This document shows, piece after piece, positions 52,408 through 59,499 of a DNA stretch of 64,000 bases (within the stretch, counting starts at the first letter, position 1; each line of letters begins with the position of its first letter). This DNA comes from Azospirillum fermentarium. Lineage in GTDB: Bacteria; Pseudomonadota; Alphaproteobacteria; Azospirillales; Azospirillaceae. The notes beneath the pieces were generated by a model. It was not told the DNA's origin and did not search any database. It saw only the letters and a program-made list of their open reading frames with translations. The stretch spans positions 248,001 to 312,000 of the forward strand of contig NZ_JAOQNH010000003.1 of assembly GCF_025961205.1 (NCBI RefSeq), read 5' to 3'. A program made the position numbers and the translations under genes.

Positions 52408-53299
52408 GCGGTCCTTGCGTCTCTGCGGCAAGCCAATCGACGAAACCGGCAACCAAGTTTCCGGCATCGGCCTGACGTGGAATGAGCGCCACGTAACCCG
52501 TCCTCGGAACCCGGATCTCCGGCAGCGGTGTCATCAGCCTTCCGCTGGCAACGTCGATCTCCAGCATCGGCAATGGGCCGATCCCAATGCCAAGCCCATC
52601 TTCCACCGCCTGGCGGGTCACGAAAAAGTGATCAAATATCTGGCGGGGATGCCCGGCAAGGTGCTGGAGCCCTGCCGCCTCAAGCCAGTTCGCCCAATCG
52701 CCGGCACGGGTTTCGCTTGCAAGCAGGGTATGTCCCTCGATGTCGGCGGGCTTCAGAATCGGCCGTTGTGCGAACAGCGCCGGGCTCATGATCAGCGTAT
52801 CCACATCATCCAGCACCGGGACGACGTGATGCTGAGGCCACACATGCTCCCGGGCAACGCCGCGCCGGATCGCCACATCGACGCCGCCGCGTAATTCCTC
52901 AAGCACGGTCGAAACCGTCGTAACCGCGACTTCGACGTGCGGATGGTCGGCGTGGTACCGATTGAGACGCGGGATCAGCCAGCGCATCGCGAAGCTGGTC
53001 GGGGCGCTTACACGCAAGATGCGGCGCGCGGTTGGCCGGCCACACGCTTCCGCCGCAACAGCCAAGCGATCGAAGGAAAGGCCGACCTCGGCGGCGAAGA
53101 TTCTCGCCATCGGCGTCGCGACCATGCGACGTCCGTCCTTCATGAAGAGCCGTTGCCCGAGCCAGCTTTCGAGCGCGGCGATCTGGCGGCTGACCGCGCC
53201 ATGGGTGAGGCCGAGTTCGGCTCCGGCTTCGGCATAGCTGCCGGTCCGAGCCGCGACCTCGAAGATGCGCAAGGCGTTCAAGGGGGGAAGGCGGCGCAT
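52403..53299 (-). CDS. LysR-family regulator (GcvA type) of the cargo
   Basis: The 298-residue protein has the N-terminal LysR helix-turn-helix (LPPLNALRIFEVAARTGSYA, LTHGAVSRQIAALESWLGQR) and a C-terminal effector domain (LRVSAPTSFAMRWLIPRL, GVDVAIRRG, GIGIGPLPM). GcvA-like members control nearby divergent genes. It is divergent from the MFS gene, so it probably regulates that transporter and the reductase gene. The start at 53299 (MRRLPPLNALR) fits the family; longer openings are not supported. Confidence 0.92.
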   Translation of the reverse strand: MRRLPPLNALRIFEVAARTGSYAEAGAELGLTHGAVSRQIAALESWLGQRLFMKDGRRMVATPMARIFAAEVGLSFDRLAVAAEACGRPTARRILRVSAPTSFAMRWLIPRLNRYHADHPHVEVAVTTVSTVLEELRGGVDVAIRRGVAREHVWPQHHVVPVLDDVDTLIMSPALFAQRPILKPADIEGHTLLASETRAGDWANWLEAAGLQHLAGHPRQIFDHFFVTRQAVEDGLGIGIGPLPMLEIDVASGRLMTPLPEIRVPRTGYVALIPRQADAGNLVAGFVDWLAAETQGPR

Positions 53300-53433
53300 A
53301 GGCAATCCGTGAGAAAAACAAACGGCATCCGTGATGCAAAGCATACTAGTCGCTGAAATCTCACACGTATACCATGCCTTTGGGATGGGGCGAGCCGAAC
53401 AATGCCTGTTATCTCTCCAAGGATCCATCAAGA

Positions 53434-54663
53434 ATGAAGTTGATACATTGGTGGAGCAAGAAAAAGAAAAGCCTGATGAGTGCATGTCTTGCTCATGCAC
53501 TCCATGACGGCTACACTGATGGCCTCTATGCCTTTCTGCCGGTGTGGCAGGCAGAGTTTGGCCTTTCCTATGCCGCGCTTGCCATTGTCCGCGCCCTCTA
53601 TTACGGGACGATGGGGGGGCTGCAAATTCCGGCCGACCGGGCCCTCCGCGGCTTGTCACCGCGAGCGGCGCTGATCCTGTCGACCGCTCTCGCCTCGGCG
53701 GGCTTGCTGATCATGGCATCGCCGTTTGGCTTTGCGGGTCTTTGTGTCGGCCTCGTCGTGGCCGGCATCGGATCGAGCATCCAGCACCCATGTGGCTCGA
53801 TGCTCGTCACCGTAAGTTATGGCTCGGCGTCGCGGCATCCACTCGGCATCTACAACTTTTCGGGTGATCTCGGAAAAGCGGCGTTGCCGGCACTCGTCGC
53901 GGTGCTGTTGCCGAGTCTCGGCTGGCAGTTCGTGCTGGGGCTGATGGCGGTGCTCGGAATCGCCCTGTCGGCCGCCCTGGTGCCGCTGGCGCCGGCAGCT
54001 CCCATCCGCAGAGCCGCGACGACGGGGGTGGCTTCGGGCCAAGGCCGCGGCGGCTTCGCCATTCTGACGACGGTCGGCGCGCTCGATACGGCGACCCGCA
54101 TGGGCTACCTTCTCTTCCTGCCCTTCCTCATCCATGGGCAGGGCGGGGACACGGCGACGGTCGGACTAGCCCTCGCCCTGCTGTTCATCGGCGGCGCGTT
54201 CGGAAAGGCGACGTGCAGTTGGCTTGGGGAGCGGCTGGGTGTTGTCGGCAGCGTCATGGTGACCGAAACCGCAACAGCCTTGCTGATCGCAGCAACGCTG
54301 TTCACGTCGCTGACGCCAACGCTCATCCTGCTGCCGTTGCTCGGCATCGTGCTCAATGGCACCTCTTCGGTGCTCTACGGCACCGTGCCGGAGCTTTCCG
54401 ACGGCGATATGGGCCGGGCCTTCGCGGTCTTTTACACGAGCGTGATCGGTTCCGGGGGCTTGGCACCGATCCTCTACGGTGCGATTGCCGATCACAGCAC
54501 CCAGACGATCGGCGTGCTGGCCTCGGCGGCGACCGCCGCCCTGATCGTTCCGCTTGTCCTGACGTTGAAGCCCCATCTGAGCACCTCCGGCGCGGGACCG
54601 TATGGAAAAGCCGGCTTCTCCCGGCGCTGGATGTCGAGGTGGATCGGACAAGGCCGGCAATGA
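53434..54663 (+). CDS. MFS transporter of the fosmidomycin-resistance (Fsr-like) type
   Basis: The 409-residue protein has about 11-12 hydrophobic helices and the Fsr-type start ACLAHALHDGYTDGLYAFLP and later GIGSSIQHPCGSMLV. Family members export small drugs or metabolites, but the substrate here is unknown. The start at 53434 has AAGGA 10 bases upstream; ATG 53476 is an alternative. It lies between a divergent LysR gene and a downstream reductase gene within the prophage-like region. Confidence 0.88.
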   Translation: MKLIHWWSKKKKSLMSACLAHALHDGYTDGLYAFLPVWQAEFGLSYAALAIVRALYYGTMGGLQIPADRALRGLSPRAALILSTALASAGLLIMASPFGFAGLCVGLVVAGIGSSIQHPCGSMLVTVSYGSASRHPLGIYNFSGDLGKAALPALVAVLLPSLGWQFVLGLMAVLGIALSAALVPLAPAAPIRRAATTGVASGQGRGGFAILTTVGALDTATRMGYLLFLPFLIHGQGGDTATVGLALALLFIGGAFGKATCSWLGERLGVVGSVMVTETATALLIAATLFTSLTPTLILLPLLGIVLNGTSSVLYGTVPELSDGDMGRAFAVFYTSVIGSGGLAPILYGAIADHSTQTIGVLASAATAALIVPLVLTLKPHLSTSGAGPYGKAGFSRRWMSRWIGQGRQ

Positions 54664-54728
54664 GCCGCCGTCCTTCCGCCGTTCCCGAACCCGCATGAAC
54701 GTCTTGCCACCATAGGAAGATTCCTCCA

Positions 54729-55490
54729 ATGAACACCGTCCCTCAAGCGCCGCTGATCCTGATAACGGGTGGAGGGCGTGGCATGGGCGCGGCGACTGCA
54801 CGGCTTGCCGCCGCACAGGGCTACGATGTCGCGATCAGCTTCATCGCCAACGAGTCCGCCGCCCATGCGGTCGCGGCGGATGTGGAGGCTCTGGGACGCC
54901 GGGCTTTGCCCGTGCGCGCCGACAGCGCGGATCCGGCGCAGGTCGCCCAACTGTTCGCCGCGATCGACCGGGAGTTCGGCCGGATCGACGTCCTGGTCAA
55001 CAACGCCGCGGTGCTTGCGCGGCAGTCCCGGACCGAGGATCTCGACTTCGAGCGGATGCAGCGCATCTTCGCGGTCAACGCGATTGGCCCGATCCTCTGC
55101 GCACAGCAGGCAGCGAAGCGCATGTCGTATCGCCACAACGGGCGGGGCGGCGTGGTGATCAACATCTCGTCGGCATCGGCCCGGCTCGGCAGTCCAAACG
55201 AGTATGTCGACTACGCCGCCTCGAAGGGGGCCCTTGAAACCTTCACGACCGGCTTCGCCAAGGAGGTCGCGCGGGACGGCATCCGCGTCAACTGCATCCG
55301 CCCCGGGCACATCTACACGGATATGCATGCGAGCGGCGGAGAGCCGGGGCGGGTGGATCGCGTCAAGGATTCGATCCCCATGGGACGAGGCGGCCAGCCT
55401 GAGGAGGTCGCGCGGGCGATCCTATGGCTGGCAAGCGCCGAGGCTTCCTTCATCACCGGCACGTTCCTCGATGTCACGGGCGGCAAGTGA
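54729..55490 (+). CDS. Short-chain dehydrogenase/reductase of the cargo
   Basis: The 253-residue protein has the classical SDR features: TGGGRGMG cofactor loop (residues 14-21), NNAA, the catalytic Ser in INISSASA, YVDYAASKG (Tyr and Lys of YxxxK) and a C-terminal FITGTFLDVTGGK. It uses NAD(P)H on an unknown carbonyl or alcohol; FabG-like enzymes look similar. It lies 65 bases after the MFS gene on the same strand, so the two may be co-transcribed. Confidence 0.93.
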   Translation: MNTVPQAPLILITGGGRGMGAATARLAAAQGYDVAISFIANESAAHAVAADVEALGRRALPVRADSADPAQVAQLFAAIDREFGRIDVLVNNAAVLARQSRTEDLDFERMQRIFAVNAIGPILCAQQAAKRMSYRHNGRGGVVINISSASARLGSPNEYVDYAASKGALETFTTGFAKEVARDGIRVNCIRPGHIYTDMHASGGEPGRVDRVKDSIPMGRGGQPEEVARAILWLASAEASFITGTFLDVTGGK

Positions 55491-55589
55491 GCAACGGGAC
55501 CGGCGTTGGACCCTTCCCTTGACGAACCGTGCCCGCCCAGGTCACTCGCTGGCGCGACGGGCGTGAGGGTAAGCCGCCGAATGCGCGTA

Positions 55590-55681
55590 TGATTCTGGTT
55601 CTGCTGCACTCTCACCACGGGTCAACGGAGTTGACGCCCGCGATGGCCGAGAGTTCCGGGGTTCCGCCCGGCTTGTCACCG
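55590..55681 (+). repeat. Right copy of the roughly 90-base imperfect direct repeat
   Basis: Same orientation as 52317-52407 and about 80% identical by hand alignment. It runs directly into the IS1380-type transposase remnant, which suggests that it is the left end of that element. Confidence 0.6.
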
Positions 55682-55697
55682 GTTGTCGGGCAAGCCG

Positions 55698-55966
55698 GTT
55701 CACGCCGCCTTCGATAGCGGCCATCTCACCTCGACGCCGGCATCCTGCTGTTGGTCGATCTCGGCCGGCGGCTTGGGATCTGTGAACGCCCAGCGGCCAG
55801 CATCACGGACGCACGTGCTCCCGAGCGTATCCATCACACGCTGGCAGCAATGATCCGCGTCCGTGCCCTGTTCATCGTCGCCGGATGCGCCGATGGCATG
55901 GCATGCCGTCTCGGCGCCACCGATCGACGCGCCCGCGGGCAGCCGCTCCCAAGCGTTGATGTGTGA
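55698..55966 (+). pseudogene. Frameshifted 5' fragment of an IS1380-family transposase
   Basis: Frame 1 reads VHAAFDSGHLTS and then, after a one-base loss at about 55732, frame 2 reads DAGILLLVDLGRRLGICER, ITDARAPERIHHTLAAMIRV and RALFIVAGCADG. This matches the N-terminal pattern of IS1380-type transposases from memory (FDxGxLTSDxGxLLLxxxDRRLGxxER, DPRxPxRxxHSLxDMIRxR, AGYxDG). The reading stops at 55966, so most of the gene is gone. An IS relic is the best explanation. Confidence 0.65.
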
Positions 55967-56154
55967 TCCGGGCCAGGCTTTCGGTACCGGCCGGGAAGGG
56001 GATCATCCTGTTTTCCTTCCGCGCGTCCCCCTCCCATGTTTCCGCCGGGTTTCCCTGTGGCCGCTATGCCTGAAACGCTTCAGGCGTACCCCATCGGGCG
56101 GAATCCCTATGGTTCGGACATGCCCGACGCTGCCCCAGCACACAGCGCTGCACG

Positions 56155-56202
56155 GCCCGCCCCCCGCCACCGGCCCTTTCCGGCCACCGGCGGGGGGCGG
56201 GC
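56155..56202. other. Strong 14-bp hairpin before the tail genes
   Basis: GCCCGCCCCCCGCC (56155-56168) is perfectly complementary to 56189-56202, with 20 bases between. No T-run follows on the plus strand, so a classical terminator is not certain. Confidence 0.5.
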
Positions 56203-56264
56203 AGGGGGGTGAGGCTGATGCCGTCCACGCCGCTGTCCGGCGTGCCGGGATTGGGAGATGCCGA

Positions 56265-56741
56265 ATGATCATGGACCTCGAAACCGCTCTGGTGAACCGG
56301 CTTGCCGCCGCCCTGCCGATGGCCGAGGTGCTGGCTTACCCGGCGCCGGCGGAACAGTACACGCTGACTCATCCCTGCGGGGCTGTGCTGGTCGGTTACA
56401 GCAAATCCACGTATGGCGCCCCGGAACCGACGGATCTGCTCGTTCAGACCCGCAAGATGACGTTCAAGATCACGGTCCTTGCACGGGAACTGCATTCGGA
56501 CACCGGGGCCTACCGTTTCCTGGAAGCGGCCCGGACGGTGCTGGCTGGATGGAAACCGGGGAACGCGCACAAGGTGGTGCCGGTGCGGGACCGCTTTGTG
56601 AGCCTCGACGACGGGGTATGGCGGTACGCGCTCACCGTCTCCCTGACCACGATCGCGCTGGAAACGGCCGAACCCGAGCCGTTCGTGACCCTTCAGCGGA
56701 TCACTCTTACTGAACACCTGACCATGGAGAATGGGACGTGA
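56265..56741 (+). CDS. Mu gp37-like tail protein
   Basis: The 158-residue protein resembles the Gp37/DUF1834 family of Mu-like phages: LETALVNRLAAALPMAEVL, LVGYSKSTYGAPEPTDLLVQ, RKMTFKITVLARELH and YALTVSLTTIALE. The family lies upstream of the sheath gene in such phages and is thought to act in tail completion. The start at 56265 has GGGAGA upstream; ATG 56271 is also possible. It is the first visible tail gene after the cargo region. Confidence 0.75.
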   Translation: MIMDLETALVNRLAAALPMAEVLAYPAPAEQYTLTHPCGAVLVGYSKSTYGAPEPTDLLVQTRKMTFKITVLARELHSDTGAYRFLEAARTVLAGWKPGNAHKVVPVRDRFVSLDDGVWRYALTVSLTTIALETAEPEPFVTLQRITLTEHLTMENGT

Positions 56742-56935
56742 AGCGATATCGCTACACCGGGCCGCTGTCCGGTGCCACGGCCGGCGGCCGGGAGGTGCTG
56801 TTGCATCCCGGCAGTGTTGTGGAGCTGGACCCCGCCGCCGACTACACCGCCACGCTGCTGGCGCTGGGCTATCTCGCCGAAGAGCCCGGACAGGCCCCGG
56901 CACCGCATGACAACCAGATCGAGGGGGGCGCCTGA
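56738..56935 (+). CDS. DUF2635-like small phage protein
   Basis: The 65-residue protein starts with GTG overlapping the preceding stop (GTGA). It reads VKRYRYTGPLSGATAGGREV, then LLHPGSVVELDPAADYTATL, the pattern of the DUF2635 proteins found between gp37 and the sheath in Mu-like phages. Its function is unknown. Its stop overlaps the sheath start by one base. Confidence 0.7.
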   Translation: MKRYRYTGPLSGATAGGREVLLHPGSVVELDPAADYTATLLALGYLAEEPGQAPAPHDNQIEGGA

Positions 56936-58389
56936 TGGCTGCCAATTTCCTGCACGGCGTCGAAACGGTCGAGGTGACCAAGGGCCCGCGCCCGATCCGT
57001 GCCGTCAAGACCGCCGTCGTCGGTCTGGTCGGCACCACGCCGGTCCATCACCTCGACGCCGACAACCGCAAGGTCAACGCCCCCTATCTGGTCCTGTCCG
57101 ACGTTGACGCCGGCAAGCTGGCCGGCCCGGCCCTGAGCGGGTACACCATCCCGCAGGCGCTGGACGCGATCTTCGACCAGGGCCGCGGCACCGTCATCGT
57201 CATCAACGTCTTCGACCCGGCCGTCCACAAGACGGCGGTGACGGGCGAGGCGGTGACGCTCGGCACCGACGGCACGGCCAAGCTGGCCCACGGCGACATC
57301 ATCGCCGCCGTGGTGAAAAGCGCGGACAGCGCCGTCACCTATGCCGCCGGCACCGATTATGCCCTGGACCGCGTGACCGGCCTGCTGAAGCGGGCGGCGG
57401 GCGGCACCATCCCCGCCGGTGCGCCGCTGACCGTCAGCTACGACCGCGCCGACCCGTCCAAGGTGACCGCCGCCGACATCATCGGCTCCGTCGATGTGGC
57501 CGGCCGCCGGCTGGGCATGCAGGGGTTGCTGAACAGCTACAACCTGTTCGGCATGTACCCCAAGATCCTGATCGCCCCCGTCTACTGCACCCAGACGTCG
57601 GTGGCGGTGGAGATGGAAGCGCTGGCATCGGCGTCCAAGTGCCGCGGCATCGCCCTGGTGGACGCCCCCATCGGCGTCACGCGGGATCAGGCCATCAGCG
57701 GCCGCGGCCCCAGCGGGTCCATCAACTTCGGCTTCAGCAGCGAACGCGTGGTGCTGTGCTACCCGCACCTGAAGGTCTACGACCTCGCCACCGACAGCAC
57801 CCGGCTGGAACCGTACAGCCAGCGTCTGGCCGGCGTGATCGCCGCCACCGACGACGAGTTCGGCTACTGGTACAGCCCGTCGAACAAGGTCATCAAGGGC
57901 ATCGTCGGGGCGGAACGCGACCTGTCCGCCATGATCAACGACCCCACCAGCGACGTGAACCTGCTGAACGAGGCCGGCATCGTCACCGTGCTCAACAGCT
58001 TCGGCACGGGTCTGCGCAGCTGGGGCAACCGGTCCAGCGCCTGGCCGGCCTCCACCGCGCAGGGCAATTTCGTCCAGACCCGCCGCGTGGCGGACATGGT
58101 TCACGAAAGCCTGGAGTACGCCATGCTCCAGTTCCTCGACCTGCCCATCAACGATGCGCTGATCGATTCCGTGCTGGAAAGCTGCAACGGCTTCATCCGC
58201 GTCCTGATCGGCCGCGGCGCCCTGACCATCGGGTCGCGCGCCGAGTTCAACAAGGCCAAGAACCCGGCGGTCGAGCTGGCGGCGGGGCACCTGACCTTCG
58301 ACCTGATCATGTGCCCGCCGCCGCCGGCGGAGCGGATCACGTTCGAAAGCTTCATCGACATCACTCTGCTGTCGAACCTGGGGGGCTGA
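56935..58389 (+). CDS. Contractile tail sheath protein
   Basis: The 484-residue protein matches phage sheath proteins of the Mu L/P2 FI type: MAANFLHGVETVEVTKGPRP, VVGLVGTTP, the QALDAIFDQGRGTVIVINVF strand and a C-terminal domain (LEYAMLQFLDLPINDALIDS; LTFDLIMCPPPPAERITFES). The sheath contracts to drive the tube through the target envelope. It is followed at once by the tube gene. Confidence 0.95.
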   Translation: MAANFLHGVETVEVTKGPRPIRAVKTAVVGLVGTTPVHHLDADNRKVNAPYLVLSDVDAGKLAGPALSGYTIPQALDAIFDQGRGTVIVINVFDPAVHKTAVTGEAVTLGTDGTAKLAHGDIIAAVVKSADSAVTYAAGTDYALDRVTGLLKRAAGGTIPAGAPLTVSYDRADPSKVTAADIIGSVDVAGRRLGMQGLLNSYNLFGMYPKILIAPVYCTQTSVAVEMEALASASKCRGIALVDAPIGVTRDQAISGRGPSGSINFGFSSERVVLCYPHLKVYDLATDSTRLEPYSQRLAGVIAATDDEFGYWYSPSNKVIKGIVGAERDLSAMINDPTSDVNLLNEAGIVTVLNSFGTGLRSWGNRSSAWPASTAQGNFVQTRRVADMVHESLEYAMLQFLDLPINDALIDSVLESCNGFIRVLIGRGALTIGSRAEFNKAKNPAVELAAGHLTFDLIMCPPPPAERITFESFIDITLLSNLGG

Positions 58390-58393
58390 TGCC

Positions 58394-58918
58394 ATGTCGG
58401 TTCAAGTGAACAAGGTCTACAACGCCAACGTCTACCTCGACGGCACGCTCAACCTGATCGGGCGCGCCAGCGAAGTGGCCCTGCCGGATCTGGCCCTCAA
58501 TCTGGAAGGCCACAAGGCTCTGGGTATGTTCGGCGAAATTCAGATCCCCACCCGTCTGAACGCCATGAAATGCACGATCAAGTGGACCGGCTTCTACGCC
58601 GAACACCTGCGTGCCGGGGCCAACCCGTTCAAGGCGCACAACCTCCAGGTCCGCAGCTCGCTGGAAACCTGGACGGCTCAGGGCCGCACCCGCGAGGTGC
58701 CGGTGGTCTGGCACATGACGGCGTCGTGGAACACCGTCAAGCTCGGCACCCTCAAGGCGGGCGACGTGGCCGACTTCGGCGGCGACGAACTGCGCGTCAC
58801 CCAGGTCAAGGTTCTGCACGACGGCGCCACCGTCTGCGAAATCGACGTTTTCAACAACATCTGGAACGTGAACGGCGAGGACATCCTGGCCCGCTCGCGC
58901 GCCAACATGGGGATCTGA
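58394..58918 (+). CDS. Major tail tube protein
   Basis: The 174-residue protein matches tube proteins of P2 FII type: VNKVYNANVYLDGTLNLIGR, EVALPDLALNLEGHKALGMF and a C-terminal beta region ENFDVFN-like (EIDVFNNIWNVNGEDILARS). The tube polymerises inside the sheath. It lies 4 bases after the sheath gene. Confidence 0.95.
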   Translation: MSVQVNKVYNANVYLDGTLNLIGRASEVALPDLALNLEGHKALGMFGEIQIPTRLNAMKCTIKWTGFYAEHLRAGANPFKAHNLQVRSSLETWTAQGRTREVPVVWHMTASWNTVKLGTLKAGDVADFGGDELRVTQVKVLHDGATVCEIDVFNNIWNVNGEDILARSRANMGI

Positions 58919-58921
58919 TCC

Positions 58922-59239
58922 ATGTCCATCACCACCGAAGCGAAGACCGTCGTTCTTGCCGACGGCAAGAAGGCCAGCATCCGCCGGGGCAAGGGCCGCG
59001 ACCTTCTTCAGGCCGCCCGCATGGCCGGCGGCGCCCAGGACACCATCCGTCTGGCGTTCGGCATCATCGCCGTTCTGACCCTGATCGACGGCCTGCCCAT
59101 CACCCTCGAAGACGTCGAGGACATGGGCATGGGCGATGTTCAGACGCTGATGGCAGCGACCATGGGAAACGACAGCTCCTCTGCGAGCAGCACTTTGTCC
59201 AGCTCCGGCTCGACGGAGGATTCTCCCACGGCGAGTTGA
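58922..59239 (+). CDS. Tail assembly chaperone, short (zero-frame) product
   Basis: The 105-residue protein occupies the place of P2 gpE/lambda gpG between the tube and tape measure genes. It begins MSITTEAKTVVLADGKKAS, has a helical middle and ends in a Ser-rich tail after the slip site GGGAAAC. Such chaperones coat the tape measure before the tube forms. It starts 3 bases after the tube stop. Confidence 0.85.
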   Translation: MSITTEAKTVVLADGKKASIRRGKGRDLLQAARMAGGAQDTIRLAFGIIAVLTLIDGLPITLEDVEDMGMGDVQTLMAATMGNDSSSASSTLSSSGSTEDSPTAS

Positions 59240-59343
59240 TGGCGATGGACTGGGACGATCTGATCCGGGAGGTGGGGGCGCTGGCGGAATACGCCAGACG
59301 CCAGCGGGCGGCGCAAGAGGCCCGCTACCCATCCGGCGGATAG
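58922..59343 (+). CDS. Tail assembly chaperone, -1 frameshift product
   Basis: If ribosomes slip back one base at GGGAAAC (59164-59170), reading continues from base 59170 in frame -1 with RQLLCEQHFVQLRLDGGFSH and ends at 59343, giving about 140 residues (83 from the zero frame and 57 from the second). This is the G/GT or E/E' arrangement of tailed phages. The second frame is a coherent helical sequence (MDWDDLIREVGALAEYARRQ). Coordinates span both parts; the frame changes at 59170. Confidence 0.65.
59164..59170 (+). promoter_or_regulatory. Programmed -1 frameshift slippery site GGGAAAC
   Basis: The heptamer lies in the required X XXY YYZ phase in the chaperone reading frame (ATG GGA AAC), so the two tRNAs can re-pair as GGG AAA. 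Zero frame ends 69 bases later and the -1 frame continues. The similar GGGAAAG is used by lambda G-GT. Confidence 0.75.
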
Positions 59344-59499
59344 GGCTCGGTCATCCCATCGGCGGCCCCCGGCTGAGCTGGACAGCCGGGGGCCGCATCT
59401 GGGCCGGTGTCGTCGGTGAAGCCGGCGCTGCACCGACGTTTTCGGCAAAACGCCATCTTCCCACCGGGGAAGCGGCAAGCCTCTGCGGACCTGGAAAGC

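Larger units (their letters stand above)
55491..56264. other. Gap between cargo and tail genes with IS remnant and hairpin
   Basis: About 770 bases without an intact gene. It contains the right direct repeat (55590-55681), an IS1380-type transposase fragment (55698-55966) and a 14-bp hairpin (56155-56202). In an intact Mu-like phage the head genes would be expected near here. Confidence 0.6.

Noticed and set aside
55863..56264. Open frame continuing upstream of the gp37-like start
   Set aside because: The upstream part covers the IS remnant and hairpin, shows no family similarity, and the ribosome site supports the start at 56265.
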